From Fusobacteriota bacterium (GTDB lineage Bacteria > Fusobacteriota > Fusobacteriia > JAPLKR01): DNA of 6,819 nt. Shown one piece after another: positions 1 to 6,507 of this stretch (its first letter is position 1; every line of letters begins with the position of its first letter). A program made the translations under genes and the position numbers. Location of the stretch: NCBI GenBank assembly GCA_026387965.1, contig JAPLKR010000095.1, forward strand, positions 1 through 6,819, read 5' to 3'. The notes beneath the pieces are model-generated. The model searched no databases. It was not told the DNA's origin and worked only from the letters and a program-made list of their open reading frames with translations.

Positions 1-177
1 AGTCCATAAAACTCTTACTATGACCCTGAAATTATTCTCTCCCATTGAAGTGGAAAACATCAATAAGACGATCATTCCGCACCAATAGGACTTTTGAAAA
101 TGTGAAAAATGCATAACTAACACTGCTATAGCGACTGCTAATGCTACTTGAATTCCTATTTTTGTAGTTGAATGCAT
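1..177 (-). CDS. FUSC-like membrane protein, N-terminal 59 residues (partial, cut by window edge)
   Basis: The reading frame is open from an ATG at 177-175 to the left edge, giving 59 residues. An AGGAG at 187-183 lies five bases before the ATG, so the start is well supported. The peptide begins MHSTTKIGIQ, continues with a hydrophobic helix (about residues 8-24), then a KSYW motif and a second hydrophobic stretch ending near SMGEN, followed by RVIVRVLWT. This order (basic start, helix, a Trp after a short hydrophilic turn, second helix, then an Arg-rich stretch running into R-V-L-x-T) is what I expect at the start of FUSC / aromatic acid exporter domains such as those of YccS and AaeB. The gene starts nine bases after the stop of its upstream neighbour, whose TAG overlaps this ribosome binding site, so the two are probably translationally coupled. 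The substrate is unknown, and the family call rests on only 59 residues. Confidence 0.7.
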   Translation of the reverse strand, partial: MHSTTKIGIQVALAVAIAVLVMHFSHFQKSYWCGMIVLLMFSTSMGENNFRVIVRVLWT

Positions 178-185
178 CTTTTCTC

Positions 186-1214
186 CTAATTAAAGTATCT
201 TTCTAAAATCTCTTCTTTTGCATTATTGAGGCCTCGTATACAAAAAAATAGGTCAATTAAATCCTTATTATATTGCTTAAAATTTTGTGTGATTTCAGAA
301 TGAATTTCTCTGAAATTCTCTTCAATAATTATAAGATCTCCAGTATGTTTGTTTATGAATAAAGTATTAAATGAATCTATAAAAAGGGATACTTTCTGAA
401 AAAAAATTTTATGGCTTTCATTAGGCATATTTGAAGAGATTATAATATTTTCAATGCTCATCAACTCCTTCATCGATCGATGATGAAGATTGAATATCAA
501 ACTGGGTTCATTCAGCAAAGTTTGATTAGTAAAATAAGCAACATTTAACCCTACAATCCCCATAGACTCACGATACTTTTTTTGAAATTTTAATATCTTA
601 TGCCTAATTTTTTCATTTTTTCTGTTTTTAATTATTTCTTGTATCCAAATAAAATGAAGAGAATAATATATTAAAAATTGATGTTTTAATTTATCACCCC
701 GATAGTTTTTATTAATTACTAATATATAAAATACAACAAAATAAATCAATACACCAATAAATAAAATAATTAATAATGGTAACTCTAATCTTGCAATTTG
801 TGAAACATATGCAACCATTGCGAAATATAGCACCAATGCAAATCTGAGTGTCGTTCCTCTAATGATTTTTGAAAAAGGTTGTATATAAAATGATAAAAAC
901 CCCATTATAATGACAGTTGGAAGTACAAAATATAAAGAATTCCCAGTAATGGCGGGTAAAATCGGAACAACGATAAGTATCGCTGCATTCGGCCAAAATA
1001 CTCTTAAAAAAGCACTTTTAGAATCTAAATAGCAGATAATAGTCATAAATAATGTTAATGCTAATACATATAGACCTAGACTAATTTGTTTGCTCACTAA
1101 ATAAACAAAACCAGCCGAAATCATAATAGATAGAACGATTTTAATATTCTTTTCTCTCTTTATTCTCTCTATTAGCCACATAAATGCCTCGCATCTTAAA
1201 AAAAGTTTCTTCAT
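186..1214 (-). CDS. Six-span membrane protein with soluble C-terminal half, possibly half of a split FUSC-type exporter
   Basis: I do not recognise this gene by sequence alone. The 342-residue product has about six hydrophobic segments (roughly residues 25-41, 46-63, 75-90, 94-110, 124-141 and 145-167), followed by about 175 charged residues with several likely helices. A six-helix membrane block followed by a cytosolic helical block is the repeat unit of FUSC-family exporters (YccS, AaeB). The next gene starts with an FUSC-like domain, so the pair could be one exporter divided over two genes; this is inference. The first ATG (1214) has no ribosome binding site. Met12 (1181-1179) has a GAGG at 1190-1187 with a five-base spacer and may be the true start, giving 331 residues. 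The gene is divergent from the thiamine genes and I see no convincing promoter for it. Confidence 0.75.
   Translation of the reverse strand: MKKLFLRCEAFMWLIERIKREKNIKIVLSIMISAGFVYLVSKQISLGLYVLALTLFMTIICYLDSKSAFLRVFWPNAAILIVVPILPAITGNSLYFVLPTVIIMGFLSFYIQPFSKIIRGTTLRFALVLYFAMVAYVSQIARLELPLLIILFIGVLIYFVVFYILVINKNYRGDKLKHQFLIYYSLHFIWIQEIIKNRKNEKIRHKILKFQKKYRESMGIVGLNVAYFTNQTLLNEPSLIFNLHHRSMKELMSIENIIISSNMPNESHKIFFQKVSLFIDSFNTLFINKHTGDLIIIEENFREIHSEITQNFKQYNKDLIDLFFCIRGLNNAKEEILERYFN
1179..1190 (-). promoter_or_regulatory. Ribosome binding site favouring Met12 as start of the six-span membrane protein
   Basis: Read on the minus strand, GAGG (1190-1187) is followed by five bases and then ATG (1181-1179). 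The annotated upstream ATG at 1214 is preceded by an AT-only stretch with no purine-rich site. If Met12 is used, the protein begins MWLIERIKREKN, a basic start just before the first membrane helix. GAGG is short, so the choice is only moderately supported. Confidence 0.45.
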
Positions 1215-1238
1215 ATCAGTAATTAGATTTATAATATA

Positions 1239-1266
1239 TTGTTATTCTATCACATTTCCTTATAAT
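1239..1266 (+). promoter_or_regulatory. Possible upstream promoter for the thiamine operon
   Basis: TTGTTA (1239-1244), a 16-base spacer and a perfect TATAAT (1261-1266) form a possible sigma-A promoter about 50 bases upstream of a second candidate. It would give a longer leader that still contains the whole riboswitch. The region is extremely AT-rich, so chance matches to TATAAT are common. Confidence 0.35.
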
Positions 1267-1287
1267 TTTAAATAACAAAAATCATTA

Positions 1288-1316
1288 TTGACATTTGTTT
1301 ATTTTTGACGTAATAT
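1288..1316 (+). promoter_or_regulatory. Probable main promoter of the riboswitch-thiBP transcript
   Basis: An exact consensus -35 box TTGACA (1288-1293) is followed by a 17-base spacer and TAATAT (1311-1316, four of six matches to TATAAT). Transcription would start near 1322-1325, just before the riboswitch core, which is the usual arrangement for a TPP leader. The spacing and perfect -35 box make this the preferred promoter; the weak -10 box is the reservation. Confidence 0.6.
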
Positions 1317-1329
1317 ATAAGAATCAAAA

Positions 1330-1420
1330 TATATGGGAGCTGATAAATTGGCTGAGAGGAGATGTAGTAACATCTCGACCAATAACCTGATCTAGGTAAT
1401 GCTAGCGTAGGAGAATAGTC
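1330..1420 (+). ncRNA. TPP riboswitch (THI element)
   Basis: All the core landmarks of the TPP-sensing aptamer appear in order: GGGAGC (1335-1340), CTGAGA (1352-1357), a variable P3 hairpin GAGATG/CATCTC (1359-1364 with 1371-1376), then ACCTGATCTAGG (1385-1396) and TAATGCTAGCGTAGG (1397-1411). CTAG at 1392-1395 and 1402-1405 closes the P5 hairpin. CTGAGA and the TAATGC-type segment are the conserved ligand-binding parts of this family. The closing helix P1 is hard to see: only about three A-T pairs can be drawn outside GGGAGC/TAGGAG. It sits directly upstream of a terminator and of thiB-thiP, which fits thiamine-pyrophosphate repression of a thiamine importer. Confidence 0.96.
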
Positions 1421-1429
1421 GGCTTTATT

Positions 1430-1454
1430 GACATTCCTATGGGATGTCTTTTTT
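1430..1454 (+). terminator. Intrinsic terminator that forms the riboswitch expression platform
   Basis: GACATTCC (1430-1437) pairs with GGGATGTC (1441-1448) as eight base pairs including one G-U, with a TAT loop, followed by six T (1449-1454). A competing antiterminator can be drawn: TAGGA (1408-1412) with TCCTA (1435-1439), AT (1415-1416) with AT (1433-1434), and GTC (1418-1420) with GAC (1430-1432). TAGGA belongs to the aptamer's 3' end, so a TPP-bound fold would sequester it and let the terminator form. This predicts an OFF switch acting at transcription. The pairing was done by hand and no energy was calculated. Confidence 0.85.
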
Positions 1455-1482
1455 ATTTATCAAACAAATTTAGGAGGATTCA

Positions 1483-2469
1483 TTGAAAAAAAAATTAACT
1501 CTTTTATTTCTACTCACACTATCGCTTTTATCACTTTCAAATACCATTCTCACAATTTATCTACCATCTAACTATTACAATTGGATAAGAACTCTACCAG
1601 CAGTCGTACAATTTCAAAAAGAAAACGCATTAACTATTCATTTTGTAAGCTTTGATGGTACTAATAAGATGCTCACTCGATTAGAACTAGAAAAGAATAA
1701 TCCGAAGGCTGATATTGTTATGGGACTATCACAAATGAACACCATTATTGCAAATCAATCTAACCTACTTTATGGATATACTCCCCAAAATATTTCTCTT
1801 ATTTCAAATTCGATGAAACACTACATATTATCGAATGCAATTCCTTTTGACTATGGAAATCTTGCAATCCTTTATGACCCCTCTGTTGTAAAAAATCCTC
1901 CTAAAACCTTTATGGCGCTTGCAAAGTCAAATTATCCTTTAATTATTTGCGATCCAAGAACCTCTTCAACGGGTCAAGATTTTTTACTCTGGACTATTGC
2001 GGCCTTAGGACCTAACTGGCAAACGTTTTGGAAACTTTCAAAAAACTCTATCTCTTTTATCGCACCAAGCTGGGATAGTGCTTTTTCTCAATTTGAAGCT
2101 GGAGAATCTCCTATGATGGTTAGCTATGCTTCTGATGAAGCCTACTCCTATTATTCCTACAATTCTTCACGCTATAAAGTCCTTAGTTTATCTGATGGAA
2201 GTTATCTTGAAGTGGAATTTAATGCTATTATAAATAAGCAAAACGTTTCTCCTTATTCAAGAAAATTTATAGAGTTAATGCTTACTCCAAGTGTTCAATC
2301 AACTATTGCTTTAAATAATTGGATGCTTCCAACTACCAACGTTGCGCTTCCTGAAATTTTTAATAAATATTACCCAGTATCAACAAAACAATTATCTATT
2401 CCAAACATTGAGCTTCTAAAGAATCTCAACTTATGGCTCGAGCAGTGGCAATCAATTGTACTTCGTTAA
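1483..2469 (+). CDS. thiB: Thiamine/TPP ABC transporter substrate-binding protein ThiB (TTG start, no lipobox)
   Basis: This is the extracytoplasmic receptor that delivers thiamine, thiamine phosphate or TPP to the ThiP permease. At 328 residues it has the length of E. coli ThiB (TbpA). From memory it matches that protein at PFDYG (121-125), KNPP (137-140), DPRTSS (157-162), the GES..VSY region (207-215), NWM.P..NV.LP (279-290) and the C-terminal W..EWQ-like end. W197, Y215, Y221 and W280 are plausible ligand-stacking aromatics by family analogy. Translation starts at TTG (1483), with AGGAGG at 1472-1477 five bases upstream. Residues 1-24 are a signal peptide or anchor (MKKK, then a Leu/Ser-rich core), but no cysteine follows, so this is not a lipoprotein of the usual Gram-positive type. 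Its control is by the TPP riboswitch. The stop overlaps the thiP ribosome binding site. Confidence 0.93.
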   Translation: MKKKLTLLFLLTLSLLSLSNTILTIYLPSNYYNWIRTLPAVVQFQKENALTIHFVSFDGTNKMLTRLELEKNNPKADIVMGLSQMNTIIANQSNLLYGYTPQNISLISNSMKHYILSNAIPFDYGNLAILYDPSVVKNPPKTFMALAKSNYPLIICDPRTSSTGQDFLLWTIAALGPNWQTFWKLSKNSISFIAPSWDSAFSQFEAGESPMMVSYASDEAYSYYSYNSSRYKVLSLSDGSYLEVEFNAIINKQNVSPYSRKFIELMLTPSVQSTIALNNWMLPTTNVALPEIFNKYYPVSTKQLSIPNIELLKNLNLWLEQWQSIVLR

Positions 2470-2482
2470 GGAGAAACTAATG
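2467..2482 (+). promoter_or_regulatory. Overlap of thiB stop and thiP ribosome binding site
   Basis: The thiB stop TAA (2467-2469) shares two bases with the AAGGAG (2468-2473) that serves the thiP ATG (2480). Ribosomes ending thiB translation would be placed directly on the thiP start, which suggests translational coupling and fixes the thiP start at 2480. Confidence 0.8.
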
Positions 2483-3994
2483 TTAAAATCCAAATCACAG
2501 CTTCTTTTTTTCTTAATATGGTTTATTCCAATTTTAGTTTTTGCAATTCATTTTTTTGATTTTTCAAATTTCATATCGATCATTTCTCAAAAAACGACCT
2601 TAAATATGGTGGTCTTTACACTGTTTCAAGCTCTTATTTCTACTGTTATTGCTTTTTTAATTGCAATACTCCCCAGTTTCTATGCAAGCTTTAATAAGAA
2701 TTTTCTCTCAAAGCTTTTGAGTTCGACACTTTTTATTCCTTTTTTCTTTCCAGTAATTTCCGCAACTACTACTTTTGTCCTTATAGGTCACCAAAAGTTT
2801 TTTCATGACATTCACTTTTTATTTTCCCTTAAAGCTATCATCGTTGCCAATGTCTTTTTTAACGCGCCTATTTTTATCTACTATCTTAAGGAATCTTTTT
2901 CTAAAATTCCTAAAACACTTCATGACCTAAGTGTTGTTGATGGCGCAAATAAAAACCAGTTCATTTGTCGTGTACTTATCCCTTTGGTCACTCCTGCGAT
3001 TTTTCGCTCGGGAATTCTTTGTTTTGCTTATTGTTTTACAAATTTTGCCATCATTTTGAATTTAGGGGGTCTTAAATTTTCAACACTTGAAGTATCCATT
3101 GCGACAACGCTTCTTTCAAGTTATAACTTCTCAGAAGCTTTTACTTATGGGTTTATTCAACTTATTATTTTATCCACTTTATTTTATTTTATTTCAAGTC
3201 AATCTAGCCACGAAAATGAGATTGAACAGGTTGTTTCACTTAAAACAACTTATATTACTACCATCATTTCAGTACTTTTTTGTTTGTTTGAATTTGCTAT
3301 TGTGGCACTTTCTCTCATTTTTTCATTTTACAATTTTTACTTAGGTACATTTTCGCTTTTGCCATTTAAAGAACTTTTTTCTTTAAATTTCAACCAAGAA
3401 TACCCTGTTCTTCTGAGTTTTTTCACAACAGTAGCTCTCTCTTTTGTCACTTCTATTATCACGGTCATTGTCGTTTATTTTATTATTAAATCTAAAACTC
3501 GCTTTACAAATTTTTTCCTCTTTTCAACTCTTGGAATTTCTAATGCCTTTTTAGCTATTTGCCTCATATATCTTAATATTTTGTATAATATTCCAATACC
3601 AATTTTACTCGTTTTAGGGTATCTTATTATTGCAACGCCAATTGCTTATGCCTTTATTTCACCGCATTTTGAAAGCTTTCCTAAAAATATTGTTGAAAGT
3701 GCTTATTTATCAGGGGCAAATCGACTAAAACTTTTTTTATATATTGAGTGGCCTATTTTAAAGTCCATATTTATAGCTACATTTTTACAAATTTTTACCA
3801 TTATTTTTGGAGAGTTCACCTTAACTTATACAATGCAAATATATTCTACACTCCCCACTCTCTCTTTAACAACTTATATGCTTTCAAGTAGCCATAACCT
3901 AGCAAATGCCAGCGCACTTAGTGGCATTTCATTGTTTTTTATTATCATTTTATACTTTTTATCTCTCTCGTTTATAAATCGTTTTAAAAATTAA
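2480..3994 (+). CDS. thiP: Thiamine/TPP ABC transporter permease ThiP (two fused permease domains)
   Basis: This membrane component forms the thiamine channel. From the ATG at 2480 it has 504 residues, slightly shorter than E. coli ThiP (about 536), with about 12 hydrophobic spans. It is two MetI-like permease domains in tandem. Each carries the cytoplasmic EAA loop that docks on the ATPase: residues 147-173 (G155 conserved, ending IPLVTPAI) and 404-430 (G412, ending EWPILKSI). The segment after loop 1 (TNFAIILNLGG, then STLEVSIATTL) resembles E. coli ThiP. I prefer ATG 2480 because AAGGAG at 2468-2473 stands six bases before it; a TTG at 2456 in the same frame lies inside thiB and has no such site. 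The thiB stop (2467-2469) overlaps the ribosome binding site, so the genes are coupled. No ATPase gene follows. The gene is very T-rich, as expected for such a hydrophobic protein. Confidence 0.92.
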   Translation: MLKSKSQLLFFLIWFIPILVFAIHFFDFSNFISIISQKTTLNMVVFTLFQALISTVIAFLIAILPSFYASFNKNFLSKLLSSTLFIPFFFPVISATTTFVLIGHQKFFHDIHFLFSLKAIIVANVFFNAPIFIYYLKESFSKIPKTLHDLSVVDGANKNQFICRVLIPLVTPAIFRSGILCFAYCFTNFAIILNLGGLKFSTLEVSIATTLLSSYNFSEAFTYGFIQLIILSTLFYFISSQSSHENEIEQVVSLKTTYITTIISVLFCLFEFAIVALSLIFSFYNFYLGTFSLLPFKELFSLNFNQEYPVLLSFFTTVALSFVTSIITVIVVYFIIKSKTRFTNFFLFSTLGISNAFLAICLIYLNILYNIPIPILLVLGYLIIATPIAYAFISPHFESFPKNIVESAYLSGANRLKLFLYIEWPILKSIFIATFLQIFTIIFGEFTLTYTMQIYSTLPTLSLTTYMLSSSHNLANASALSGISLFFIIILYFLSLSFINRFKN

Positions 3995-4002
3995 AAAAAA
4001 TA

Positions 4003-4031
4003 TAGACAACACTCAATTATATTGATAAAAT
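4003..4031 (+). promoter_or_regulatory. Probable promoter of the POT transporter operon
   Basis: TAGACA (4003-4008), a 17-base spacer and TAAAAT (4026-4031) each match the sigma-A consensus at five of six positions. The start point would be near 4037-4040, leaving a leader of about 30 bases before the ATG at 4069. There is no terminator hairpin between thiP and this site, so read-through from the riboswitch-controlled transcript is also possible. Confidence 0.55.
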
Positions 4032-4068
4032 GTATATGTAATAAAATATTAATATAAAAGGAGAATTA

Positions 4069-5520
4069 ATGTCTACGCAAACACTTAAACATCCTGTCGG
4101 TCTCGTTTACTGTTTTATGACTGAAATGTGGGAAAGATTTAGTTTTTATGGTTTACAAGCCTTACTTCTACTCTATATGGTAGAAAAGCTTCATTTAGGG
4201 TCGCAGGCACCCATTATTTTTGGAGATTATGTCACTTATGTCTATATTACAACGGCCATTGGGGGAATTATTGCAGATAGACTGATTGGTTACAGGCGTT
4301 GCGTCATGCTTGGAGGCAGTAGCATAGTAGTTGGAAATATTTTACTAACATTAAGTTTTATAAATCCCACATTACTCTTTTTGGGTCTTGGATTCATTTC
4401 TGCAGGAACTGGATTATTTAAAGCTAACGTAACCGTTATTGTAGGAAAGCTGTATGATGGTAAAGAAAAGCTTCGAAGTAGTGGTTTCACCTATTTTTAT
4501 GCCGGTATTAATCTTGGTTCTCTTATTGCTACATTTTTAGTCGGATGGGTCGGACTTACATATGGTTGGAATTGGGGATTTCTACTTGCGGCGATTGGTA
4601 TGTGTTTTGGACTATTTATGTTCACAAAAGGAAGAAAACATTTCCCAGAAGTGGTTGAAAATTACAACCCCATTATTAAAAATAAGTATATCGGGGTAAC
4701 GCTATGGGGATGGCTAATCATTGGAATTATTGCTATTTCATTTGTTTTTGCTTATATAATTGCGCATCCAGTGGCGGCAAATATTGTTACACTTGGTTCT
4801 CTTGTAATTCTTGTTGTTTATATCTCAACATTTTGGAAAAATCTCACTAAAATTGACAAAAAAGGAGTCTTTATGATTCTCTTTCTTTCAATTTTTATGG
4901 TACTTTTCTGGGGCTTCAATAATCAACAATCGAGTAGTTTTCCAATTTTTATTCAAAATTTCGTAGGAAAAACCATTGGGACTCACGTATTTCTTACCAC
5001 AACAATTATGGGGATGTATCTTGTTATTTTAACCATATTAAACCCTATTTTAGCTTTTATATGGCAAAAACTATCAGGTGTCGGTAAAGAGCCTAGTGAC
5101 GAACTAAAATTTGTATTAAGTCTTCTCTTTCTGGCATTTGGATTTGGTGTATTGGTAATTGGTGGACATACACTCCCAATGCATCTTCGTTGGATTATGT
5201 TTTGCTATACTCTTCTTGCTCTAGGGGAATTGTGTATCTCGCCAGTAGGACTTTCGCTCGTAACACGTCTTGCTCCTAAACATCTCTCTAGTACTATGAT
5301 GGGAATTTGGTGGACAATTAGTGCTTATGCTGGATGGATAGGCGGACAAATTGGAAGCTATGCAGATAAATCTTCAAGAACCTACTCACTTGGAGATGGG
5401 TTCATCCACATCTATTTTATGGTGTTTATTGCTAGCTTAGTTTTAGCTATTATTTTGTTTGTACTACTCCCATTTGTAAAAAAAAGACAAGCAAAAGATG
5501 ATGAAATACGGGCTATCTAA
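4069..5520 (+). CDS. POT-family proton-coupled di/tripeptide symporter
   Basis: This inner-membrane carrier should import di- and tripeptides, or peptide-like compounds, with protons. The 483-residue length and roughly 14 spans are normal for bacterial POT (PTR2) transporters. Signature parts are present: ExxERFxxYG at residues 19-28 (E19, E22, R23, Y27), the GGIIADRLIGYRR loop at 65-77, the helix-4 lysine K118 in GLFKANV, FYAGINLGSL at 143-152 (PTR2 signature), FWGFNNQQSSS at 280-290 and the helix-10 GEL with E387, followed by SPVGLSLV. One departure is F26 where most members have the first Tyr of ERFxYYG; K118 is followed by Ala instead of the usual Pro. AAAGGAG at 4057-4063 sets the ATG. 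The hydrolase gene follows 64 bases later with no terminator between, so the two probably share a transcript. The substrate cannot be read from the sequence. Confidence 0.93.
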   Translation: MSTQTLKHPVGLVYCFMTEMWERFSFYGLQALLLLYMVEKLHLGSQAPIIFGDYVTYVYITTAIGGIIADRLIGYRRCVMLGGSSIVVGNILLTLSFINPTLLFLGLGFISAGTGLFKANVTVIVGKLYDGKEKLRSSGFTYFYAGINLGSLIATFLVGWVGLTYGWNWGFLLAAIGMCFGLFMFTKGRKHFPEVVENYNPIIKNKYIGVTLWGWLIIGIIAISFVFAYIIAHPVAANIVTLGSLVILVVYISTFWKNLTKIDKKGVFMILFLSIFMVLFWGFNNQQSSSFPIFIQNFVGKTIGTHVFLTTTIMGMYLVILTILNPILAFIWQKLSGVGKEPSDELKFVLSLLFLAFGFGVLVIGGHTLPMHLRWIMFCYTLLALGELCISPVGLSLVTRLAPKHLSSTMMGIWWTISAYAGWIGGQIGSYADKSSRTYSLGDGFIHIYFMVFIASLVLAIILFVLLPFVKKRQAKDDEIRAI

Positions 5521-5584
5521 ATAGCTTTGATTTATGTTCTAATGAAAATAAATTGCATTTTGAATTATTAATTTTGGAGGCAAA

Positions 5585-6505
5585 ATGATATTAATTGCTA
5601 ATCATGAAGGACGAGCAGGTGTCAAAACGGCTGCTCATCTGTTAAAAAATGGAAATGATTCTTTAAAGAGTATCATCGAGGGAATTAAAGTTGTCGAAGC
5701 AGATGAAACGATACGAACGGTAGGAAGAGGTGGATGGCCAAATATTTTAGGGGAAGTCGAGCTAGATTCTGCCGTTATGGATGGAAATACCCTTCAATCT
5801 GGCGCTGTTGGCTCAGTTCGTGGTTTTGCTCATCCCGTAGAAATTGCTTATGAAGTTATGCAAAGATTGCAATATGAAATACTTGTAGGTACTGGCGCGG
5901 AAAGATTTGCTTCTGATATTGGCGCCAAAAGAGTAGAAAATCTGGTAGAAAATTCTAAGCTAGGGTGGCAGCGGCACTTAGACTTAGTCCTTTCTGAACC
6001 GGAAAAACATAATTTTCCAAATGTAAAATTATTCGCTTTAAAATCTGAAGCCGTTGACCCTGAAAAGTGTCATGATACGACAGTCTATCTTGCAAAAGAT
6101 CTCAGTTGTAAAATTTCTACCGCAACCAGCACGTCGGGATGGGCGTGGAAGCACCCAGGTAGGCTGGGGGATAGCCCTATTATCGGAGCAGGTAGCTATG
6201 CAGATAGTCGCTATGGTGCTTGTGCGTGCACTCACACAGGAGAAATGGCAATTCGCTTAAGCGTCTCTCGGTCCGTGGTACTTTATATGAAGATGGGAAT
6301 GAGTGTAGAAGAGGCTGTTTATGAAATTGTTAAAGATTTAAGATATCTTAAAACAGGTTATCTTTCAGAACTTACTATACATGCTATGGATGCGAATGAT
6401 AACTATAAAGTAGTTAGTTATAGAGGAAGTGAACCTGTCTTTTATTGGGTCTACAAAGATACTCTTGACGCACCTATAAAAGAACAAGCTGAATACATTG
6501 AATAA
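5585..6505 (+). CDS. Ntn-hydrolase of the glycosylasparaginase / isoaspartyl peptidase (asparaginase type 2) family
   Basis: Family members cut themselves before a threonine, which then hydrolyses GlcNAc-Asn, asparagine or beta-aspartyl peptides. The 306-residue product has the expected order: GRGGWPNILGEVELD (47-61), MDG (65-67), GAVG (73-76), VGTGAERFA (101-109), the cleavage motif HDT with predicted nucleophile T165, TSTSG (181-185), GRLGDSP (192-198, substrate-contacting R193 and D196) and GAGSYAD (201-207). There is no signal peptide, so it should act in the cytoplasm, unlike the secreted Flavobacterium enzyme. Two positions differ from glycosylasparaginases I know: H7 where a substrate-contacting Trp is usual, and C-T-H-T-G-E (215-220) where ATGxGD/E is usual. 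These may alter specificity. GGAGG (5576-5580) lies four bases before the ATG. It follows the POT gene, suggesting import followed by hydrolysis. The gene looks less AT-rich than thiBP. Confidence 0.88.
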   Translation: MILIANHEGRAGVKTAAHLLKNGNDSLKSIIEGIKVVEADETIRTVGRGGWPNILGEVELDSAVMDGNTLQSGAVGSVRGFAHPVEIAYEVMQRLQYEILVGTGAERFASDIGAKRVENLVENSKLGWQRHLDLVLSEPEKHNFPNVKLFALKSEAVDPEKCHDTTVYLAKDLSCKISTATSTSGWAWKHPGRLGDSPIIGAGSYADSRYGACACTHTGEMAIRLSVSRSVVLYMKMGMSVEEAVYEIVKDLRYLKTGYLSELTIHAMDANDNYKVVSYRGSEPVFYWVYKDTLDAPIKEQAEYIE

Positions 6506-6507
6506 GA

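Noticed and set aside
1215-1290. Minus-strand promoter for the divergent membrane protein operon
   Set aside because: Several AT-rich -10-like strings exist, but none has a credible -35 box at 16-18 bases.
2456-2479. Upstream TTG start adding eight residues to ThiP
   Set aside because: It lies inside thiB and has no ribosome binding site, whereas ATG 2480 has AAGGAG at a six-base spacing.
3087-3344. 85-codon open frame inside thiP
   Set aside because: It lies wholly within thiP in another frame; its hydrophobic product is a by-product of the T-rich sequence.
3995-4068. Terminator after thiP
   Set aside because: Only A/T runs are present, with no stable stem.
4290-4490. Minus-strand 66-codon frame inside the POT gene
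   Set aside because: It is antisense to a conserved coding region with no ribosome binding site or recognisable product.
5521-5584. Separate promoter or terminator between the POT and hydrolase genes
   Set aside because: No hairpin with a T run and no paired -35/-10 boxes could be found; TTGATT at 5527 has no suitable partner.
6038-6260. Short frames on both strands inside the hydrolase gene
   Set aside because: They overlap the conserved HDT and GRLGDSP region of the real gene and look like shadows.
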